A stretch of 64,000 nt of DNA from Zymomonas mobilis (lineage in GTDB: Bacteria > Pseudomonadota > Alphaproteobacteria > Sphingomonadales > Sphingomonadaceae): assembly GCF_006715975.1 (NCBI RefSeq), contig NZ_VFOF01000001.1, positions 1,767,001 through 1,831,000 of the forward strand. The letters are read 5' to 3'. Position 1 is the stretch's first letter. The number at the start of each line of letters is the position of its first letter. Shown piece by piece: positions 43,633 to 54,636 of this stretch. Under the pieces are notes generated by a model. That model did no database searches, was not told where the DNA came from, and saw only the letters and a list, made by a program, of their open reading frames with translations. Made by a program: the position numbers and the translations under genes.

Positions 43633-44550
43633 TTATTGACGTGGGCGGGCTTGGGCATAAACGCCCAATATCCGAAGTTCGCAGCTATTTTGCTGTAGAA
43701 TATCCAAGGCATGCGCTATTTTTTCTTCGGAAGGTTCCCCTTCGATATCGGCATAGAACTGGGTCGCCGCAAAGCTGGCACCATGCTGATAGCTTTCAAG
43801 CTTGGTCATATTAACCTGATTATCACCGAAGCCTTTAATTGCGTTCAGCAAAGCGGACGGGATATTTTTTACGGTAAAGAGCAGGCTGGTCATCATCTTC
43901 CCTGATAATTTTTGTCTTATCGGGGGAAGTTTTTTTGTGTCGCTATCGGCTTCGGCCAAAACGACAAAGCGGGTAATATTGGTATCCCCGTCAGCGATAC
44001 CTTCTTCCAGAATTTCTAGACCATAAAGTCTGGCGGCCAAGGCGGGGGACAAAGCGGCTAATCCATTTTCTTTCCGGTCAGCTACTTCGGCAGCAGCCCC
44101 AGCGGTATCAGCATGTGCCAAGGCACGAATATCATGCGCCTGTAACCAATGGCGGCATTGCCCCAAGGCTTGTGGATGGCTGAGCACATGGGTAATTTTG
44201 CCCGCATTTTTCGGCGCAACCAGACAATGATCGATAGGCAGAAAATATTCGGCCTGAATAGTAAGGCCGGATTCAGGCAGCAAGAAATGCATATCGGCGA
44301 CGCGGCCATTCAGCGAATTTTCTATCGGGATCATTGCCCGACCGGCACGTCCCTCTTTGACAGCCGCCAAGGCTTCCGCAAAGCTAAAGCAAGGGAGATG
44401 CAAGCTGTCAGGAAAAAGATCCTGTATCGCAATATGTGAATTACAACCGGGCGCGCCTTGGAAGGCAACGGCCTTGATTGGCGACAGAGCCGCTTTAGCC
44501 TGCATTTCAGCTACCAAAGCCTGTGCAGACGCCGAATAATCGTCCATCAT
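43633..44550 (-). CDS. pheA: Prephenate dehydratase
   Basis: This 305-residue monofunctional enzyme converts prephenate to phenylpyruvate for phenylalanine synthesis. AVAFQGAPGCNSHIAI starts the catalytic domain, PIENSLNGRVADMHFLL and the DTNITRFVVL motif (catalytic Thr) follow, and a C-terminal ACT domain (SALLNAIKGFGDNQVNMTKL) gives feedback control. The start is uncertain. ATG at 44550 or 44547 fits relatives I recall but has no ribosome-binding site, while an in-frame TTG at 44586 lies seven bases after GGAG. aroC at 62.9 kb acts earlier in the same pathway. Confidence 0.92.
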   Translation of the reverse strand: MMDDYSASAQALVAEMQAKAALSPIKAVAFQGAPGCNSHIAIQDLFPDSLHLPCFSFAEALAAVKEGRAGRAMIPIENSLNGRVADMHFLLPESGLTIQAEYFLPIDHCLVAPKNAGKITHVLSHPQALGQCRHWLQAHDIRALAHADTAGAAAEVADRKENGLAALSPALAARLYGLEILEEGIADGDTNITRFVVLAEADSDTKKLPPIRQKLSGKMMTSLLFTVKNIPSALLNAIKGFGDNQVNMTKLESYQHGASFAATQFYADIEGEPSEEKIAHALDILQQNSCELRILGVYAQARPRQ

Positions 44551-44637
44551 TTTTTTGTGATTAGACTTAGCATTGATATCCGGCAAGTAACTGCTCCATA
44601 AAATTTAGAAATTTTGATCAGATAGACATCGTTCTGT

Positions 44638-45513
44638 CTAGAACTCAATTGGCACCCGTCCGCTTTCGTCATGCCGCCAGAAATCGCAAACGACTGCCCA
44701 GCCCTCTTCTGCTGTATCGACGAATTGAAAAAAACGAAGATCATCGGCAGAAATCATACCTTCTTCTACCAAGGCGTCGAAATCGATAATCTTTTTCCAA
44801 AAAGATCGCCCATAAAAAAGAATAGGCACGGGTTCCATCCGATGGGTATGCACCAAGGTCAATAATTCAAATACTTCATCCAAGGTACCAAAGCCCCCCG
44901 GGAAAATAGCAAAAGCCCGCGCCCGTAGCATGAGGTGGGTTTTACGCAGGGCGAAATAGTGAAACTGAAAAGAAAAATCGGGCGTGATATAGGGATTGGG
45001 TGCGGTTTCAAAAGGCAAAACGATACCAAAGCCGATGGAGGGTGCACCCGCATCATCGGCCCCACGATTAGCGGCTTCCATAATAGAAGGCCCACCACCA
45101 GAACAAACGACCAGATGGCGTCTTTGGCTATCTTGCTGAGGAATTTCGCTCGCTATGCGCGCCAATTTGCGGGCTTCAGTATAATATTTGCTTTTTCCAG
45201 CCAGATTTTTGGCGATCTGTTTTGCCTCATCCCCTTTTGCCGCTTGAACCATGGCTTCGGCATCTTCGGGAGACGGGATGCGAGCCGAGCCGTAAAAGAC
45301 AAAGGTGGATTCGATACCGGCTTCTTTCAGAACAATATCCGGTTTCAGCAGTTCCAATTGAAAGCGCACAGGCCGCAAATCTTCCCTAAGAAGAAAATCA
45401 GGATCCCGAAAGGCTAGCCGAAAAGACGGATTGGTCGTCTGGGGTGTTTTTAGGACATGGCTGGCATTGATAACGTCATCAAGGGCATCCGGTGTTATAG
45501 TGCGGTTACTCAC
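44638..45513 (-). CDS. LOG-family nucleotide phosphoribohydrolase (TIGR00730-like)
   Basis: This 291-residue Rossmann-like protein has STFVFYGSARIPSPEDAEA, HLVVCSGGGPSIMEAANRG, and the signature FPGGFGTLDEVFELLTLV with the Glu that acts in N-glycosidic cleavage of nucleoside monophosphates (cytokinin-type or AMP). It is longer than the plant-like LOG proteins because of an N-terminal extension of about 70 residues. It starts with GTG at 45513, with AAGG a few bases ahead. The older label lysine decarboxylase for this family is not supported. Confidence 0.87.
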   Translation of the reverse strand: MSNRTITPDALDDVINASHVLKTPQTTNPSFRLAFRDPDFLLREDLRPVRFQLELLKPDIVLKEAGIESTFVFYGSARIPSPEDAEAMVQAAKGDEAKQIAKNLAGKSKYYTEARKLARIASEIPQQDSQRRHLVVCSGGGPSIMEAANRGADDAGAPSIGFGIVLPFETAPNPYITPDFSFQFHYFALRKTHLMLRARAFAIFPGGFGTLDEVFELLTLVHTHRMEPVPILFYGRSFWKKIIDFDALVEEGMISADDLRFFQFVDTAEEGWAVVCDFWRHDESGRVPIEF

Positions 45514-45569
45514 AAAAAAGCCTTTTAATAGAATTAAAAATTACTTTGATTTCACAGAAAACAGCGCGG

Positions 45570-46232
45570 TTAACGACAATATTGGCTCGCCCCTAAATCC
45601 ATATGGATATGGTCTTGATGATATTCATCCCCGTCAGGACTAATGACCACCGAGAAACGCCGACAGGCGGCGTGCACAACCGCATGCAGAAAATCTTTTG
45701 TGTGTCGATCACCATGCCGCCAGCCGTCTTTCACGGTAATACGGCGACCGTCAGCCAGATCGAAGGCGGAGATATCCACAGCATTGGCATGCCCATGTTC
45801 GGAAATTTTTGCGCCAGCCTTACTGTTTCTTGTCCGGCAGCTATAGCTACCAAAGCTTTCGACTTTTATGACAGGGCTGCCCAACCAGACTTTAGCGGAT
45901 TTCAATACGGCATCATCAATCCAGTAAGCCAGATTTTCAGCGGCCGGACATTGTAAAGGTCCCAGATGCGTCACAGGCACCTGTGCCGAAGTCATGGTGA
46001 CCGCATGATAGATATAGCAGCCATTATCGAATTTGCGGTCAGGGGTTAGCTGATAGCGCACCCCTTCTTTGTTGAGGTCACCTAAACAGTGATGAAAGTC
46101 GCCAGAAGAAGGCAAGGTCGTTGCCATCGGATGAGAGGCCGTACTGCCTGACTTTCTTTTATGAGAAGAAGAGCCAGAACAAGAGGCCAGAATAAAAAAG
46201 GCAAGGCAGAATAAGACGCGAAAATCAGGCAT
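45570..46232 (-). CDS. Extensin-like C-terminal domain lipoprotein
   Basis: This 220-residue protein has a lipobox (FFILASCSG), a Ser/His/Lys linker, and a domain with the features of the bacterial extensin-like family: CYIYHAVTMTSAQVPVTHLG, an SYSCRTRNSKAGAKISEHGH run, and AVDISAFDLADGRRITVKDG. The conserved His and Asp (SEHGHANAVDI) resemble metal sites of M15/VanY-type peptidoglycan carboxypeptidases, so a wall-cleaving role is possible but unproven. It is first in a minus-strand series with the LOG and pheA genes. Confidence 0.85.
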   Translation of the reverse strand: MPDFRVLFCLAFFILASCSGSSSHKRKSGSTASHPMATTLPSSGDFHHCLGDLNKEGVRYQLTPDRKFDNGCYIYHAVTMTSAQVPVTHLGPLQCPAAENLAYWIDDAVLKSAKVWLGSPVIKVESFGSYSCRTRNSKAGAKISEHGHANAVDISAFDLADGRRITVKDGWRHGDRHTKDFLHAVVHAACRRFSVVISPDGDEYHQDHIHMDLGASQYCR

Positions 46233-46692
46233 AACATTTTAAATTATCTGCAAATTATCTAAAAAAGCCAGCCTTTAAAACGATATCGTCAAAATTACCG
46301 TTATCCTGTTCGATAAAGGCAATTATGAGCAGGTGTCATTCTATCATCGGGTAAATTACAGCAGTAGGCATTTCTAAATTACCCGTCTGCGACAGTTGCA
46401 AAAACAAAATCGATGAAAAAATGAAACATTCATTGTGGTGGTTTCCTGAAGGCAAAAAACGGTTACTTATTTTAAAACCCAAATGCACAATTAAGTTAAT
46501 AAAATTAAATATATAAAAACAAAAATTCATATATCATTAAAATGAATTTAAAAATTAACATCGTTCCATTAATAAGTTTTATTATCTTCAGACAATAAAA
46601 ATTTTAAGAGATACCAAACATATCCTTGATAATATTTAATTTAAGAATAGATAATCCCGCCTATTCATTCATTAATATTAAAGTTGTCTGTG
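46233..46692. other. AT-rich divergent intergenic region before aspT
   Basis: These 460 bases lie between divergent genes (extensin-like and aspT) and are strongly A+T rich from about 46485 to 46680. They must contain the aspT promoter, but I cannot fix one by eye. No ORF with a signal, RBS or family resemblance is present; a 64-codon minus-strand frame (46336-46530) looks random. I see no clear Shine-Dalgarno sequence directly before the aspT ATG. Confidence 0.4.
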
Positions 46693-48375
46693 ATGGAAAT
46701 AATAGAATTTTTACAGACATTGCTTAAAAGCAGTCCCGAAATTGCCCTATTTTTGGCAATCGCCATTGGTTATTGGTTAGGAAAGCTCCGCTTTGGATCG
46801 TTACAAATCGGAGGCGTTGCGGGTTCTTTATTAGCGGCGGTATTGATTAGCCAGATTGGTATTCATATCGATTCAGGTCTGAAAACCGTTTTGTTTGCGC
46901 TTTTCATTTATGCAGTTGGTTTTCAGAGTGGCCCCCAGTTTTTTAAATCTTTGGGGCGGCAGTCTTTACGCGAAGTGCTGATGGCTTTTGTATTGGCGAT
47001 AAGCGGCCTTGCCACAGTCTTGGCTGTTGCCAAAATATTTCATTTAGACAAAGGCCTTGCTGCGGGTATTGCCGCCGGTGGATTGACGCAATCGGCTATT
47101 ATCGGAACCGCCAGTTCTGCATTGGAAAAGCTGGGATTACCCCTTGCCCAGACCCAATTATTGCAGGGGCATGTCGCGGTTGGATATGCGGTAACCTATA
47201 TTTTCGGTTCGCTGGTGCCGATTATTATCTGCGTCAATATTCTGCCATGGCTGACCAAGAAAACTATTCGTGAAGACGCATTGAATGCCGAAGCTGCACA
47301 GATGCAAGGTATTCCCGTTTATGGAGAGGGTGAACAACCAGCCCTTCCCGAATTTGTCAGTCGTGTTTATCGGGCGACCAAAGCAGGACAGTCTGTTCAA
47401 CAGATTGAAAGCGCCCATGTGACGGTTGAGCAGATTCGTCGTCAGAACAACATTCTAGGTATCTCGCCAGAGTTTACGATTGAGCCGGACGATCTGGTTC
47501 TTCTTTTCGGGCATCGGGCTGATGTCATTGCGACCGGCACATCCTTAGGTGAAGAGATACAGCATCCACATGATATGGATGTCGTGATTGTTCGCCATGA
47601 TGTCGTTTTAAGCAACAAGGCCTTTACCGGAAAATCGGTATCTGAATGTGGACATTTATTATCGGCGTCCACCCGTCATGGGGTTTATTTTCTGGATCTG
47701 AAACGTGCAGGAAAAACCTTGCCGATGACGCTCGATCTCCATGTCTTGGCCGGTGACATCGTCACGCTATATGGCAATCGCCAAGATGTTGATCGGGTGG
47801 CCAAACAGTTAGGCGCTATCCTTAGCACAAGCATCAAGACCGACCTTGTTTTTCATGGTTTCGGGCTGGTCGTCGGATTGTTGATCGGTCTGATCGTTGT
47901 CAGATTCGGTTCGATTCCTTTGACATTAGGCAGCGGCGGCGGCGCGCTTCTCTCTGGTCTGTTTTTTGGCTGGTATCAGAATCGCCATAGCAGAACGGGT
48001 AATCTGCCAATGGCCGCATCGACTTTGTTGGTTGATCTCGGTTTGTCCGGCTTTGTCGCGGTGACGGGTCTTCAAACAGGACAACAGGCGGTCACGACTA
48101 TCATGCAGCAAGGCATTACCTTGTTTATGCTGGGTATCGTGGTTTCTGTTCTGCCCTTGGTTATTACCATGCTGTTTGGACGTTACGTCCTGCATTACGA
48201 CAATACCGCTGTTTTTGCCGGTGCGCTCGCAGGTTCCAGAAGTGCCAATCCTGCCTTGGGTGAAATCCTGAACAAAGCTGGGAACGCCGTTCCCACAACC
48301 TCTTTCGCCATAACCTATGCCATCGCCAACGTTCTTCTGACTTTGTTGGGGCCGCTGGTTGTTGCGTTTTCCTAA
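46693..48375 (+). CDS. aspT: Aspartate:alanine antiporter (AspT family)
   Basis: This 560-residue membrane transporter of the AAE family has five hydrophobic segments at the N-terminus (ALFLAIAIGYWLGKL, then LFALFIYAVGFQSGPQFFKS), a cytoplasmic pair of RCK_C/TrkA_C domains (residues about 205-385), and a second membrane block (GLVVGLLIGLIVVRFGSIPL, then VFAGALAGSRSANPALGEIL). It exchanges aspartate for alanine, which is electrogenic. It is followed 30 bases later by aspartate 4-decarboxylase. The start could be GTG at 46690 or ATG at 46693. Confidence 0.9.
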   Translation: MEIIEFLQTLLKSSPEIALFLAIAIGYWLGKLRFGSLQIGGVAGSLLAAVLISQIGIHIDSGLKTVLFALFIYAVGFQSGPQFFKSLGRQSLREVLMAFVLAISGLATVLAVAKIFHLDKGLAAGIAAGGLTQSAIIGTASSALEKLGLPLAQTQLLQGHVAVGYAVTYIFGSLVPIIICVNILPWLTKKTIREDALNAEAAQMQGIPVYGEGEQPALPEFVSRVYRATKAGQSVQQIESAHVTVEQIRRQNNILGISPEFTIEPDDLVLLFGHRADVIATGTSLGEEIQHPHDMDVVIVRHDVVLSNKAFTGKSVSECGHLLSASTRHGVYFLDLKRAGKTLPMTLDLHVLAGDIVTLYGNRQDVDRVAKQLGAILSTSIKTDLVFHGFGLVVGLLIGLIVVRFGSIPLTLGSGGGALLSGLFFGWYQNRHSRTGNLPMAASTLLVDLGLSGFVAVTGLQTGQQAVTTIMQQGITLFMLGIVVSVLPLVITMLFGRYVLHYDNTAVFAGALAGSRSANPALGEILNKAGNAVPTTSFAITYAIANVLLTLLGPLVVAFS

Positions 48376-49998
<1,623 letters not shown>

Positions 49999-50065
49999 TT
50001 CAGAACACGCCGGAGCAATATTCCACTTCATCATGTTGGAAGTTAGTTTAATAGGGGCTCAAATA

Positions 50066-51175
50066 ATGATCTTCAAAATGCCCGTTAAGGCCATTTCTTC
50101 GACGATGGCCCTGGCAATTTGCATGACGATGGGATCTGCTCCGGCAAAGTCTATGAACAACAGTAATATTAATACAGCCCATGCCTTACCGCGTATTCTG
50201 GTCTTGGCAACGGGCGGCACTATTTCCGGTAAAAAAAATGAAATGTCAGCCATCGGCTATAATGCCGGTGGTGTGACAGGTCAGCAGCTTATCGAAGATA
50301 TCCCCGAATTGAGTAAGCTTGCTCAAATTAATGTTGAGCAGATTGCCAATATCGGTTCTCAAGATATGAATGATGATATCTGGTTACGGTTAGCAAAACG
50401 CATTCAAGAAGTCGTTGCGCGTAACGAAGCTGATGGAATTGTTATCACCCATGGCACAGATACCATGGAAGAAACGGCGTTTTTTCTGGATAATGTGATC
50501 CATACGGACAAACCGGTTATCCTTACCGGTGCTATGCGCCCCAGCACGGCGATTAGCGCCGATGGCCCCGGCAATTTATATGAAGCAATAGAAGTCGCAA
50601 CAAACGCAAAAGCCAAAGGGCATGGGGTTATGATTGTCATGAATGACACCATTCATTCCGCCCGATGGGCCAGCAAAACCCATACAACCTCGGTTGAGAC
50701 ATTTCAGTCAATCAATGCGGGGCCTATTGGTTATGTTGATCCGGCTTCTGTCCGTTTTGTTCAGCCGCCCATGCTGATGGATAAGCGGTATCCCATTCCG
50801 GCAGCAGCCCCTTTGCCGCGTGTAGAAATCCTCTATGCCCATAGCGGTATGGGTGCCTCGATCATCAATGACTTGGTCAAAGATGGCGTGAAAGCGATTG
50901 TTCTCGCCGGTGTCGGTGATGGCAATAGTTCAAAGCCTGTTATAGACGCGCTTAATAGAGCGGTGAAACAAGGCGTCATAGTGGTTCGGTCATCAAGAAC
51001 AGGCTCTGGCTTTGTGAACCGCAATGTAGAAGTCGATGACGACAAAAACAGTTTTGTTGCCTCTTATGATTTATCACCACAGAAATCCCGCATTCTTCTT
51101 CAGATTTTGATCTCGAATGGCAAAACTAAGCCTTCTGAGATTCAGACAGCCTTTGAATCGGGTTTTGAGAATTAG
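50066..51175 (+). CDS. ansB: Exported type II L-asparaginase
   Basis: This 369-residue periplasmic hydrolase releases ammonia and aspartate from asparagine. It has a signal peptide (residues 1-29, ending MGSAPAKS). The catalytic threonines lie in LATGGTISGKKNEMS and ITHGTDTMEETAFFL, and TGAMRPSTAISADGP and SSRTGSGFV complete the active site and flexible lid. The ATG at 50066 is 8 bases after AGGGG. It begins 67 bases after aspD, so its product aspartate would be taken up directly by AspT. Confidence 0.93.
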   Translation: MIFKMPVKAISSTMALAICMTMGSAPAKSMNNSNINTAHALPRILVLATGGTISGKKNEMSAIGYNAGGVTGQQLIEDIPELSKLAQINVEQIANIGSQDMNDDIWLRLAKRIQEVVARNEADGIVITHGTDTMEETAFFLDNVIHTDKPVILTGAMRPSTAISADGPGNLYEAIEVATNAKAKGHGVMIVMNDTIHSARWASKTHTTSVETFQSINAGPIGYVDPASVRFVQPPMLMDKRYPIPAAAPLPRVEILYAHSGMGASIINDLVKDGVKAIVLAGVGDGNSSKPVIDALNRAVKQGVIVVRSSRTGSGFVNRNVEVDDDKNSFVASYDLSPQKSRILLQILISNGKTKPSEIQTAFESGFEN

Positions 51176-51240
51176 AAGGGACAGACGCTTTTGATATAAA
51201 GGTAGCGTTCCTGTCGCTGTTGATATTCTATGCAGTTGAA

Positions 51241-51286
51241 AGCCTGATTAAAGTAGCCGAGGCTACCTTAATCAGGTTTCTTTTTA
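51241..51286 (+). terminator. Strong terminator after the asparaginase gene
   Basis: The 19-bp arms AAGCCTGATTAAAGTAGCC and GGCTACCTTAATCAGGTTT pair with wobble around GA and are followed by CTTTTT. It probably ends the aspT-aspD-ansB operon. Confidence 0.9.
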
Positions 51287-51548
51287 GTCGGAATAGAGCA
51301 TAAGTTTCAGCGTATTTTGAAGCTACATTATTTATTCCAAAAATAATAAAAAGAAAAGCTAAATAAAGATAAATCGAAATATTAAAAAATCTACTTTTCA
51401 GGAAAAAAGTAATAAATTTTTCAAAATAAATAATTAGATAATAGTTTTAATTTTTGAGGCCAATAATAGCTGTAAAAATTAAGATTTTCATTTCTATGAC
51501 GCAGAAAATAACTATCCATTCTGACCAAGCATGATTGACCGATATCAG
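51287..51548. other. AT-rich gap before the serC leader
   Basis: This stretch between the ansB terminator and the serC leader is AT-rich (dominated by aaataaataattagat-like sequence). It must hold the serC promoter. TTGACC at 51535-51540 is a possible -35 element, but I cannot identify a convincing -10 partner. No ORF is seen. Confidence 0.4.
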
Positions 51549-51622
51549 AATCTCCTTAGAAAGGTTGATGGGCCACGCTGTCCCAACGCAGCGCGTGCTC
51601 TCTGTGAGGAGAGTTTGATAAT
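51549..51622 (+). promoter_or_regulatory. serC leader: structured 5' untranslated region with RBS hairpin
   Basis: Immediately before serC are an early CCTT-AGA-AAGG hairpin (51554-51564), a GC-rich imperfect stem (CCACGCTG with CAGCGCGTGC, 51573-51598), and CTCTC/GAGAG (51598-51602 and 51609-51613), which folds the Shine-Dalgarno AGGAGAG into a stem. An upstream TCTCC (51551-51555) could pair with GGAGA as an alternative. Alphaproteobacteria are known to carry a serC RNA motif in this position, and this is a plausible member. Confidence 0.6.
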
Positions 51623-52783
51623 ATGACTGATTATTCTGTTCGTCCGACGGTCAAACCGACACGTCCGCAATTCTCGTCCGGCCCCTGTGCGAAACCGCCA
51701 GGATGGTCTCCTGAAAAATTGGCTTTAGGCTCTCTGGGGCGTTCCCATAGAGGCAGTATCGGCAAAAGCCGTTTACAATATGCCATCGAACTTACCCGTA
51801 AAATACTGGAAGTGCCGGATAATTACCGGATTGGTATTGTCCCCGCATCCGATACCGGCGCTGTCGAAATGGCCATGTGGTCATTATTGGGTGCAAGACC
51901 GGCAACGGTTCTGGGATGGGAAAGCTTTGGTCTCGGTTGGATAACCGATGCGGTTAAACAACTGAAAATCGACCCGACTGTTTTAAAAGCGCCTTATGGT
52001 GAACTGCCGGATCTTTCCAAGGTCGATCAGTCTAATGACGTCGTCTTTACATGGAACGGAACCACTTCCGGCGTAAAAGTGCCCAATGGAGACTGGATTA
52101 AACCAGACCATGAAGGTCTAATGATTGCCGATGCGACCTCAGCTTGTTTTGCCCAGCCCATTCCGTTTGAAAAACTGGATGTTGTGACTTTCTCTTGGCA
52201 GAAAGTTTTGGGTGGTGAAGCCGCGCATGGTATTATTATTTTAGGCCCGCGTGCCGTCGAACGGTTGGAAAGCTATACGCCCGCATGGCCGTTACCCAAA
52301 ATCTTCCGATTGACTAAAAATGGCAAGCTTGATGAAGCCATTTTCAAAGGAAGCACGATTAATACCCCCTCCCTTCTGGCAGTCGAAGATTACATCTGGG
52401 CTTTGGAATGGGCAGAAGAATTAGGGGGGCTCTCCGCATTGATGGCACGTTGCAACAAGAATGCTGCAACGCTTGATGCATGGGTGCAGAAAACGGATTG
52501 GATCGAGCATCTGGTTGCTGATCCGGCTATCCGTTCCAATACCAGTCCTTGCCTAAAATTTTCAGAAAAAGCAGTGGCTGGCTTGGATGATGCTGCGAAA
52601 TCCGCTTTAGTCAAAAAGCTGGCCGGTTTGTTGGAAGCCGAAGCTGCAGCTTATGACATTGCAGGTCACAGAGATGCCCCTCCGGGATTACGCGTCTGGT
52701 GTGGTGCAACGGTAGAAGCATCGGATATTGCCGCCCTTGGCCCTTGGCTTGATTGGGCTTGGGCTCAAATCCAAAAAAACTAA
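51623..52783 (+). CDS. serC: Phosphoserine aminotransferase
   Basis: This 386-residue PLP enzyme makes phosphoserine from 3-phosphohydroxypyruvate and also acts in PLP synthesis. [20 protein letters not shown] starts it, as in the alphaproteobacterial SerC class. [31 protein letters not shown] and the PLP-lysine region [19 protein letters not shown] follow. AGGAGAG lies ten bases before the ATG. serA follows after 73 bases. Confidence 0.95.
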   Translation: MTDYSVRPTVKPTRPQFSSGPCAKPPGWSPEKLALGSLGRSHRGSIGKSRLQYAIELTRKILEVPDNYRIGIVPASDTGAVEMAMWSLLGARPATVLGWESFGLGWITDAVKQLKIDPTVLKAPYGELPDLSKVDQSNDVVFTWNGTTSGVKVPNGDWIKPDHEGLMIADATSACFAQPIPFEKLDVVTFSWQKVLGGEAAHGIIILGPRAVERLESYTPAWPLPKIFRLTKNGKLDEAIFKGSTINTPSLLAVEDYIWALEWAEELGGLSALMARCNKNAATLDAWVQKTDWIEHLVADPAIRSNTSPCLKFSEKAVAGLDDAAKSALVKKLAGLLEAEAAAYDIAGHRDAPPGLRVWCGATVEASDIAALGPWLDWAWAQIQKN

Positions 52784-52810
52784 TACCCCCTTTCAAGATG
52801 CTGAAAATGA

Positions 52811-52839
52811 CACTGCCCGTGCAATCGCTCGGGACAGTG
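52811..52839 (+). repeat. Intercistronic hairpin between serC and serA
   Basis: CACTGCCCG (52811-52819) pairs with CGGGACAGTG (52830-52839) as nine base pairs with one bulged A, ten bases in the loop and no T-tract. It could stabilise or process the serC-serA transcript. Confidence 0.55.
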
Positions 52840-52856
52840 GTCAGGAGATTTCTGTT

Positions 52857-54440
52857 ATGACCAGAGTTTTAATTTCCGATAAAATGGATCCCCGTGCTGC
52901 CGAAGTTTTTCGTGAACGCGGCGTTGAAGTCGATCAGATTACCGGTCTTACCCCTGAAGAGCTGAAAAAGATTATCAATGATTATGATGGTCTGGCCATT
53001 CGTTCTGCAACAAAAGTCACCAAAGAGATAATAGCCCAAGCCAAGAATTTAAAGGTTATTGGGCGTGCCGGTATCGGTGTTGACAATATTGATATTCCGG
53101 CGGCTTCGGCTGCGGGTATTGTTGTCATGAATACACCATTTGGTAATTCGATCACCACAGCGGAACAAGCCATTGCCCTGATGTTTGCCTTGGCACGTCA
53201 GATACCTGAAGCGAATGCGTCAACGCAGGCCAGCAAATGGGAAAAGAACCGCTTCATGGGTGTCGAGGTTTCCGGCAAAACCCTTGGTCTGATTGGTGCG
53301 GGTAACATTGGTTCGATTGTGGCCGATCGTGCTGTTGGGCTGAAAATGAAAGTGGTTGCCTACGATCCTTTCTTAACGCCAGAACGGGCATTAGAACTGG
53401 GTATCGAAAAAGCCGATCTCGACACGCTGCTTCATAAAGCCGATTTCATCACGCTTCATGTGCCGTTGACTGACCAGACCCGTAATATTTTGTCCCGTGA
53501 GAATTTGGCTAAAACCAAAAAAGGCGTCCGAATTATTAACTGCGCTCGGGGTGGCCTTATTGATGAAGAAGCTTTGAAAGATGCTTTGCTATCGGGTCAT
53601 GTTGCAGGGGCGGCTTTGGATGTTTTCTTAAAAGAACCCGCCAAGGAAAATCCATTATTCGGCGTTCCTAATTTCATCGCCACGCCTCATTTGGGTGCAT
53701 CGACGACTGAAGCCCAAGTCAACGTCGCTATTCAGGTGGCCGAACAGATGGCGGATTACCTGTTAACGGGGGGCGTTTCCAATGCGTTGAATATGCCATC
53801 CTTGTCAGCAGAAGAAGCGCCACGAGTTAAACCTTACATGGCTTTGGCTGAACAATTGGGACGTCTAATTGGCCAGTTGAAAGGCGATAAGGTAAAGTCC
53901 GTTTCGATCGAAGTCGAAGGCGCCGCCGCCCAATTAGATCAAAAGCCGATTACCAGCGCCGTATTGGCTGGGCTAATGGGTGTTTATTCCCAATCCGTGA
54001 ATATGGTGAATGCGCCTTTCCTCGCCCGTGAACGAGGTTTGGATGTCCGCGAAGTTCGCCATGACCGTAATGGGGCTTATCATACCCTGATCAGAGTTAC
54101 CCTGCGCGATGACAAAGGGCAGGAAAAATCAGTTGCCGGAACATTGTTCGGTTCAGAGGGCACAAGATTGGTCGAAATCTTCGGTATCAAAATCGAAGCC
54201 AATCTGAAAGGCGATATGCTTTATATCGTCAATGACGATGCCCCTGGATTTATTGGTCGTCTTGGAACCCTTTTGGGTAAAGCCGGAGTCAATATTGGCA
54301 CCTTCCATCTGGGTCGCCGGAATACAGGGGGCGAAGCCGTCTTGTTATTATCAGTCGATTCGCCAGTAACCGCTGGAAAGATGGCAAAAGTGTCTGAATT
54401 AGCCGGTGTTCGCGAAGTGAAATCGCTTCACTTCCTGTAA
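52857..54440 (+). CDS. serA: D-3-phosphoglycerate dehydrogenase
   Basis: This 527-residue NAD-dependent first enzyme of serine synthesis has the long architecture: Rossmann domain (GKTLGLIGAGNIGSIVADRA), catalytic Arg-Glu-His elements (NCARGGLIDEEAL, ATPHLGASTTEAQVNVA), an intervening domain and a C-terminal ACT domain (NDDAPGFIGRLGTLLGKAGV). The ACT domain would sense serine. The frame is open far upstream, but the ATG at 52857 is nine bases after AGGAG. Its last codons form one arm of a hairpin with the 3' flank. Confidence 0.95.
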   Translation: MTRVLISDKMDPRAAEVFRERGVEVDQITGLTPEELKKIINDYDGLAIRSATKVTKEIIAQAKNLKVIGRAGIGVDNIDIPAASAAGIVVMNTPFGNSITTAEQAIALMFALARQIPEANASTQASKWEKNRFMGVEVSGKTLGLIGAGNIGSIVADRAVGLKMKVVAYDPFLTPERALELGIEKADLDTLLHKADFITLHVPLTDQTRNILSRENLAKTKKGVRIINCARGGLIDEEALKDALLSGHVAGAALDVFLKEPAKENPLFGVPNFIATPHLGASTTEAQVNVAIQVAEQMADYLLTGGVSNALNMPSLSAEEAPRVKPYMALAEQLGRLIGQLKGDKVKSVSIEVEGAAAQLDQKPITSAVLAGLMGVYSQSVNMVNAPFLARERGLDVREVRHDRNGAYHTLIRVTLRDDKGQEKSVAGTLFGSEGTRLVEIFGIKIEANLKGDMLYIVNDDAPGFIGRLGTLLGKAGVNIGTFHLGRRNTGGEAVLLLSVDSPVTAGKMAKVSELAGVREVKSLHFL

Positions 54441-54453
54441 AATCAACAGGAAG
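54431..54453 (+). terminator. Hairpin spanning the serA stop codon
   Basis: CTTCCTGT (54431-54438, including the serA stop codon TAA just after) pairs with ACAGGAAG (54446-54453). A weak T-stretch (GCTTTTAT) lies a few bases on. A possible terminator, not a strong one. Confidence 0.45.
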
Positions 54454-54473
54454 CCCGAATGCTTTTATAAAAA

Positions 54474-54529
54474 ATCAGGCCTGATATTACCGTTATTGAG
54501 TAAATTCTATCGGTAATATCGGGTCTGAT
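54474..54529. repeat. 19-base imperfect inverted repeat in the serA-hisZ gap
   Basis: ATCAGGCCTGATATTACCG (54474-54492) and CGGTAATATCGGGTCTGAT (54511-54529) are imperfect inverted copies separated by 18 bases. It has no T-tract. It could be a palindromic element or an operator for hisZ-purA. Confidence 0.5.
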
Positions 54530-54636
54530 ATCTAAAAAATATGTCATGAAACGGTTTTTACGTAAGAAACAGGGTGGAATGTTGTCTCAACATGATTAGA
54601 AAGACCTTTGTCCTGATAATAAAAGCTTTTTGATCA

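Noticed and set aside
44638-45513. Lysine decarboxylase label for the LOG-family gene
   Set aside because: The PGGFGTLDE motif marks the LOG nucleotide phosphoribohydrolase family; there is no PLP-binding lysine region.
51549-51622. SAM-II or other metabolite riboswitch before serC
   Set aside because: I cannot match the SAM-II pseudoknot; the position and RBS hairpin fit the serC motif better.
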